Origin: Acidobacteriota bacterium
GTDB lineage: Bacteria; Acidobacteriota; Terriglobia; Terriglobales; Acidobacteriaceae
Direction of reading: 5' to 3'
Length of the DNA: 18,774 nt
NCBI GenBank assembly: GCA_021802085.1
Contig: JAKAAZ010000050.1
Coordinates: 1-18,774, forward strand
The stretch's first letter is position 1. Each line of letters begins with the position of its first letter. Positions 15,094 through 18,774 of this stretch are shown here, piece after piece. The translations under genes were made by a program, and so were the position numbers. The notes beneath the pieces were generated by a model. It did not search any database, had not been told where the DNA came from, and saw only the letters and a list, made by a program, of their open reading frames with translations.

Positions 15094-15879
15094 TTACTGA
15101 TTCACGGCGCTGGACAAGAATCCACCGTCCACGACAAGAATCTCGCCGGTGACAAAGGAAGCTGCGTCGGAGGCGAGGTAAATGGCCGCACCCACCAACT
15201 CCTCCACCTTGCCGAATCGTCCCATGGGAGTTCGCAGCAGCAATTCCTTCCCGCGGCCGGAGCTATCGAGCAATTCGGTATTCAACGCGGTGCGAAAAAC
15301 TCCGGGAGCAATCGCATTGACTGTCACGCCGTAGCGCGCCCATTCAATGGCGAGGGATTTTGTCAGCGACGCTACCGCAGCCTTGCTGGCGGAATAGGCG
15401 GCGACTTCGTAGAAGGCCACAAAGCTGGTGAGAGAGGCGATATTGATAATGCGGCCGTAGCCGCGCGCAACCATGTGCCGGCCAAACACCTGACAGGAGC
15501 GAAGGGTGCCCGTCAGGTTCGTGTCGAGAATGTTCTGCCACAGGGCTTCCTCCATATCGAGGGTCGGAACTCGCTGCGTAATTCCTGCGCAGTTCACGAG
15601 GATATCCACCTCGCCGAGCGCGGATATTGTTTTTTCTAAAACTTTTTCCAGAGAGCAGCGATCGCTTACGTCGGAGGTGAGAGCAAGCGAACGTCGCCCG
15701 AAAGATTCAATCTGGGTCGCGATTTCGCTCACATGGTCTGCGCGGCGGGAAGTGGCCACCACATCGGCCCCAGCCTCGGCTAGCCCCAGCGCGAGCGCCC
15801 TGCCAATCCCCGAAGTTCCTCCAACCACCACGGCAACTTTGCCTGTGACATCCAATCCTTTGATTCCGTCGCTCGCCAT
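15094..15879 (-). CDS. SDR family oxidoreductase
   Basis: 261-residue classical short-chain dehydrogenase/reductase, normal length. The cofactor-binding turn VVGGTSGIGRALA (19-31) has Gly in place of the usual Thr at its first position. NCAG at 96-99, catalytic Ser139 in NIASLTSF, and Tyr152 with Lys156 in AYSASKAA follow, then NAIAPGVFRT and the C-terminal VTGEILVVDGGF. SRR after the second strand hints at NADP use. Relatives include gluconate 5-dehydrogenase and 2-deoxy-D-gluconate dehydrogenase, which would suit the nearby uronate isomerase gene, but SDR substrates cannot be assigned from sequence alone. ATG 15879 is chosen because AGGA lies 5 bases upstream and the protein then begins normally; a longer frame to 15987 would overlap the upstream gene. 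It sits 55 bases after the FNT channel gene, same strand. Confidence 0.88.
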   Translation of the reverse strand: MASDGIKGLDVTGKVAVVVGGTSGIGRALALGLAEAGADVVATSRRADHVSEIATQIESFGRRSLALTSDVSDRCSLEKVLEKTISALGEVDILVNCAGITQRVPTLDMEEALWQNILDTNLTGTLRSCQVFGRHMVARGYGRIINIASLTSFVAFYEVAAYSASKAAVASLTKSLAIEWARYGVTVNAIAPGVFRTALNTELLDSSGRGKELLLRTPMGRFGKVEELVGAAIYLASDAASFVTGEILVVDGGFLSSAVNQ

Positions 15880-15934
15880 TCGAATCCTATGTCTCCCGCA
15901 ACAGAATATCGTCTTCGGCGGAACAATTCCCGAA

Positions 15935-16798
15935 TCATCCGCGTGGAAAGCCGTGACCTTCGTCCTCGCCGCCCTTGACTTGGCCATATTCCAGCAGGGT
16001 GACGATCAAAACGCCTCCGGTAATGTTGCCAAGAACCGCCGGCAACAGCCATGCAAAATACTGCAACGTCGCGACACGATGGTCGAGAACAGCAGCGAGA
16101 ATCTCGCCGCTACTGGCGATGCAGTGCGCGAAGTGGCCAAGTCCCACCAAAAATGTGAGCAGCCAAATCAGCATGACTGATCCGGTAATCGAGTGACTTC
16201 CGCTGACCAGCCATGCCACCAGGGCAATGATCCATCCGCCAATGACCCCACTCCAAAAAATGTGAGCGCCGGGTTCGTTTGCGGCTTGTAGGCCCAGTTC
16301 TACCATGGCGCTCACGAACTCCGTCCGGAGGGCCCCGGTTCGCACCGCCAGGATGGAGAACAGAAACGCTCCTAGCAGATTGCTGGGCAGCACAATGGCC
16401 CACAGGCGCAGCGTTGTCCAAACATGCCGACGCTCCGCAAACATCAAGGCAACGGGGTACAGCGTGTTTTCAGTAAATAACTGTGCTCTACCGACGATGA
16501 CAGCAATAAAACCCATGGGATAGAAGAGTTGCGCGATGAACCTGGAGGTTGTGCTGGCCCCAAGTGTCCCCATGACGATGGAAACGCTAAGCGCGGTAAG
16601 ACCCATCGTAATTCCGCCTGCCAAGCCGGAGATGGCGAGCGCGATGGCCGAGCGATCCAGTTCATGCCGCGCGTTGCGCGAGACCTGCTCATAAATTTCT
16701 TCCGCAGTGGGCCGGTCGAGATTGAGCTGCGCTGCCTCGGGTGGCGGTTCCGGAGGAGGCTCGGGGCGGGTTTTCTTACGCAATTTACTAAAAGGCAC
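15935..16798 (-). CDS. Formate/nitrite transporter (FNT) family channel
   Basis: 287-residue membrane channel protein of the FNT fold with six hydrophobic segments. After a cytoplasmic N-terminus with a proline-glutamate run (RPEPPPEPPPE) and DRPTAEEIYEQ, the membrane part begins SAIALAISGLAGGITMGL. The first broken-helix loop reads AQLFTENTL (106-114), equivalent to ELFTGN in FocA. The second holds LGHFAHCIASSGE, with His225 in the place of the central pore histidine. FNT pentamers conduct formate, nitrite, hydrosulfide or other small monovalent anions; the ligand is not predictable here. GTG 16798 is preferred because GGAG lies 5 bases upstream. The ATG at 16861 has no ribosome site and would add 21 residues without typical character. 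The SDR gene follows closely, suggesting one transcript. Confidence 0.85.
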   Translation of the reverse strand: MPFSKLRKKTRPEPPPEPPPEAAQLNLDRPTAEEIYEQVSRNARHELDRSAIALAISGLAGGITMGLTALSVSIVMGTLGASTTSRFIAQLFYPMGFIAVIVGRAQLFTENTLYPVALMFAERRHVWTTLRLWAIVLPSNLLGAFLFSILAVRTGALRTEFVSAMVELGLQAANEPGAHIFWSGVIGGWIIALVAWLVSGSHSITGSVMLIWLLTFLVGLGHFAHCIASSGEILAAVLDHRVATLQYFAWLLPAVLGNITGGVLIVTLLEYGQVKGGEDEGHGFPRG

Positions 16799-17058
16799 GT
16801 TGGCTCCGATTGGTTGTGCGTGGAAGCTACACCGATATCCAGGAACGTTCGATTCACCCATGCAGCGGATGCAATTTCACCGTTCCGTGCGCGGGGAAAA
16901 ATCGACCTGAGTCGGATCTTCCCAATAGCCGCACTTCGCATGTTTAGATGCAGATCTTTTGAGTGAGCGCCTACATGCATCGGTCATACCACTGGAAAGA
17001 GTCGGCGCATACGCCAATCCGGGGGAAGCCTTACTATGGATAGGGAGACCTCTCAGCC

Positions 17059-18447
17059 ATGCTGCATCCTCATCGACTCTTTCCCGCCGATCCATCCACC
17101 CGCGCCATTGCCAGTCGGCTGTACGCGGGCGTCAAAGACTTACCCATCCTGAGTCCCCATGGCCACACCGAAGCCAGTTGGTTTGCAGAGGACAAGCCCT
17201 TTCCCGATCCAGCGACTCTTCTCATTCAACCGGACCACTATGTCTTCCGAATGCTGTACAGTCAGGGGATTCCGCTGGAGCATCTTGGAATTGGAGAGCA
17301 TCCGATCGCGAACCCTCGAGGGGTGTGGCATCTTTTTGCCAAGCACTACTATCTGTTCCGCGGCACGCCAACGCGGCTGTGGCTGAACTATTGCTTTCGA
17401 GAACTATTTGGCCTGACAGTCCCATTGTCACAAGAAACGGCGGATATGTATTACGATGCGATCCAGGAAAAACTGGCGAAGCCTGAGTTTCGACCGCGCG
17501 CTCTGTTTGAACGCTTTGGCGTCGAAGTGCTGGCAACGACGAACTCTCCTCTGGATCCCTTGACGCATCATCTAGCGTTGCGAAAGTCGGGCTGGCCAGG
17601 GAAAGTGATTCCGACTTTTCGACCGGACTCAGTTGTCGATCCCGACTTCGATGGATTCAAGCAGAACGTGGAGCGATTAGGAGCATCGACGGGAGAAGAC
17701 ACTTCTCGCTGGAGCGGCTACAAGACCGCATTGCGGGCTACTCGTGAGCGTTTCCGCGGATTGGGTTGCACCGCGACCGACCACGGCCATCCCACACCCG
17801 CGACAGCCGACTTAGACGTCGAGAGCGCATCCAAGTTGTTCGATCGAATTCTTTCCGGCTCCTCCACCATCGCCGACAGGGAATTGTTTCGAGCGCAGAT
17901 GCTCACGGAGATGGCGCTGATGAGTCTGGACGACGGCCTGGTGATGCAGATTCATCCTGGAAGCCTGCGCAATCATAATGAAACCATCTATCGCCGCTTT
18001 GGCCGGGACATGGGCGCGGATATTCCGACGCAGACGGACTATGTGCACAATCTACAGCCGCTACTGAGGCGGGTTGGCAATGAGCCAGAATTAACCATCA
18101 TTCTGTTCACGCTCGACGAGTCGGCGTACGGCCGGGAACTTGCTCCCATGGCTGGTCATTATCCATGCCTGAAGCTGGGACTGCCGTGGTGGTTTTATGA
18201 CAGTCCGGAGGGAATGCGCCGCTTCCGCGAGTACACCACCGAAACTGCCGGCTTTTACAATACGGTGGGATTCAACGACGACACGCGCGCATTCCTGTCG
18301 ATTCCAGGGCGTCACGATGTGGCGCGTCGAGTCGATTGCGCATTTCTGGCCCGGCTGGTAGCGGAACATCAGATGGAAGAGGACGAAGCGCATGAAGTGG
18401 CGCTCGACTTGACATATCGGCTAGCGAAGGCTGCATACAAGCTATAA
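17059..18447 (+). CDS. uxaC: Glucuronate isomerase (uronate isomerase)
   Basis: 462 residues, the usual length of UxaC. It shows the N-terminal PILSPHGH metal motif (His34, His36), the block GVWHLFAKHYYLFRGTPTRLWL (about 90-111), EVLATTNSPLDPL (about 154-166), the arginine-rich RPDSVVDPDF, the HPGSLRNHN loop, and near the end the GFNDDTRAFLSIPGRHDVARR signature. The enzyme belongs to the amidohydrolase superfamily and interconverts D-glucuronate with D-fructuronate, and D-galacturonate with D-tagaturonate, in the cytoplasm, the first step of hexuronate breakdown. GGGAG lies 11 bases before the ATG, slightly far. Other hexuronate genes (uxaA, uxaB, kdgK) are not in the window unless the SDR gene across the divergent promoter region takes part. 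Confidence 0.95.
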   Translation: MLHPHRLFPADPSTRAIASRLYAGVKDLPILSPHGHTEASWFAEDKPFPDPATLLIQPDHYVFRMLYSQGIPLEHLGIGEHPIANPRGVWHLFAKHYYLFRGTPTRLWLNYCFRELFGLTVPLSQETADMYYDAIQEKLAKPEFRPRALFERFGVEVLATTNSPLDPLTHHLALRKSGWPGKVIPTFRPDSVVDPDFDGFKQNVERLGASTGEDTSRWSGYKTALRATRERFRGLGCTATDHGHPTPATADLDVESASKLFDRILSGSSTIADRELFRAQMLTEMALMSLDDGLVMQIHPGSLRNHNETIYRRFGRDMGADIPTQTDYVHNLQPLLRRVGNEPELTIILFTLDESAYGRELAPMAGHYPCLKLGLPWWFYDSPEGMRRFREYTTETAGFYNTVGFNDDTRAFLSIPGRHDVARRVDCAFLARLVAEHQMEEDEAHEVALDLTYRLAKAAYKL

Positions 18448-18510
18448 ATTATTTCGGAGATTTCTCGGTTCTAAATGTCTGAAGACGGGTGTGGTCATGC
18501 GGCACTGCGA

Positions 18511-18666
18511 TTAACATGCGACCTTCGCCAATTTCCGCAAGCGCAGTTGGTACGTCTCATCTTTGTGACATGCCAGACACAGAGTGCGAATGTTTTCGAG
18601 ATCGCATTCACCACCACCCTCACAGACCGGAACGATATGGTCCGCGTCCCATAGACTCTTCAATCT
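18511..18666 (-). pseudogene. HNH endonuclease, 3' remnant
   Basis: The minus strand reads SLWDADHIVPVCEGGGECDL then ENIRTLCLACHKDETYQL and stops at 18511. This is the C-terminal part of an HNH nuclease domain, with the Asp-His of DADH, the Asn of ENIRTLC and the last His of LACH all present. The N-terminal part, with its usual zinc-binding cysteine pair, is missing: a TGA lies only four codons before SLW (18667-18669), and no other frame upstream restores it. Only about 51 codons remain, so the gene is a 5'-truncated fragment unless an unusual TTG start is used. Its neighbour upstream on the same strand is a different gene end. Confidence 0.72.
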
Positions 18667-18707
18667 TCATTCGTAGACAAAAATAGTTCAACAAACATGC
18701 AGTAACA

Positions 18708-18774
18708 TCAGGCGGCTTGTAACAGGTCAACGATGTTCTCGATGGCCTTGTCGGCCTTGTGGTAGGCGGCTTCC
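18708..18774 (-). CDS. C-terminal end of an unidentified gene (partial)
   Basis: The last 21 codons of a minus-strand frame run in from the right edge: EAAYHKADKAIENIVDLLQA then Ala and TGA at 18708-18710. The amphipathic, Lys/Ala-rich helix and clean stop suggest real coding sequence. There is too little to name a family. Confidence 0.4.
   Translation of the reverse strand, partial: EAAYHKADKAIENIVDLLQAA

Noticed and set aside
1..18774. tRNA, rRNA, CRISPR array, prophage or toxin-antitoxin genes
   Set aside because: Read on both strands by eye, nothing showed tRNA cloverleaf ends, repeat-spacer structure, phage proteins or paired small toxin/antitoxin frames.

Overview
The window is ordinary-looking bacterial chromosome of moderately high GC with tightly packed genes on both strands. 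The gene set (Tat-exported GH92 mannosidase, uronate isomerase, exopolysaccharide glycosyl-1-phosphate transferase, many short two- to four-gene clusters) fits a soil Acidobacteriota (Terriglobia-like) genome. That assignment is inferred from protein character; there is no rRNA, tRNA or other marker here to prove it.

Left part (1-4313): a decayed IS1634-type transposase 3' end on the minus strand abuts a plus-strand run of four genes: a single-domain rhodanese, an M20 metallopeptidase, a MobA-like molybdenum cofactor nucleotidyltransferase, and an MlaF-like ABC ATPase with no permease beside it. The run closes, after about 250 bases without a convincing gene, at a strong intrinsic terminator (4277-4313).

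Middle part (4436-8897): a polyprenyl-phosphate sugar-1-phosphate transferase starts exopolysaccharide repeat-unit assembly. Glutamine-dependent NAD synthetase (nadE) follows, with a promoter placed so that the mRNA may be leaderless. A secreted DsbA-like thioredoxin-fold protein comes next. A perfect 14-bp bidirectional terminator separates this from the convergent GH92 gene.

Right part (8916-16798, mostly minus strand): the GH92 mannosidase; a tiny isolated zinc-ribbon protein between a hairpin terminator and an operator-like palindrome; a CPBP-fold membrane protein that has lost parts of its protease motifs; an AccA-like carboxyltransferase alpha subunit with an abnormal active-site loop; a plus-strand VTT/DedA-like membrane protein; then an FNT-type anion channel and an SDR oxidoreductase, probably co-transcribed.

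Far right (17059-18774): glucuronate isomerase uxaC on the plus strand, then the 3' remnant of an HNH endonuclease gene and the last 21 codons of an unidentified gene entering from the right edge. Together the left and right ends look like eroded mobile or accessory DNA flanking a conserved housekeeping core. I did not find a multi-gene defence, CRISPR or phage system. The most interesting signals are changes at otherwise conserved motif positions in AccA, the CPBP protein and the ABC ATPase, and the isolated zinc-ribbon gene.
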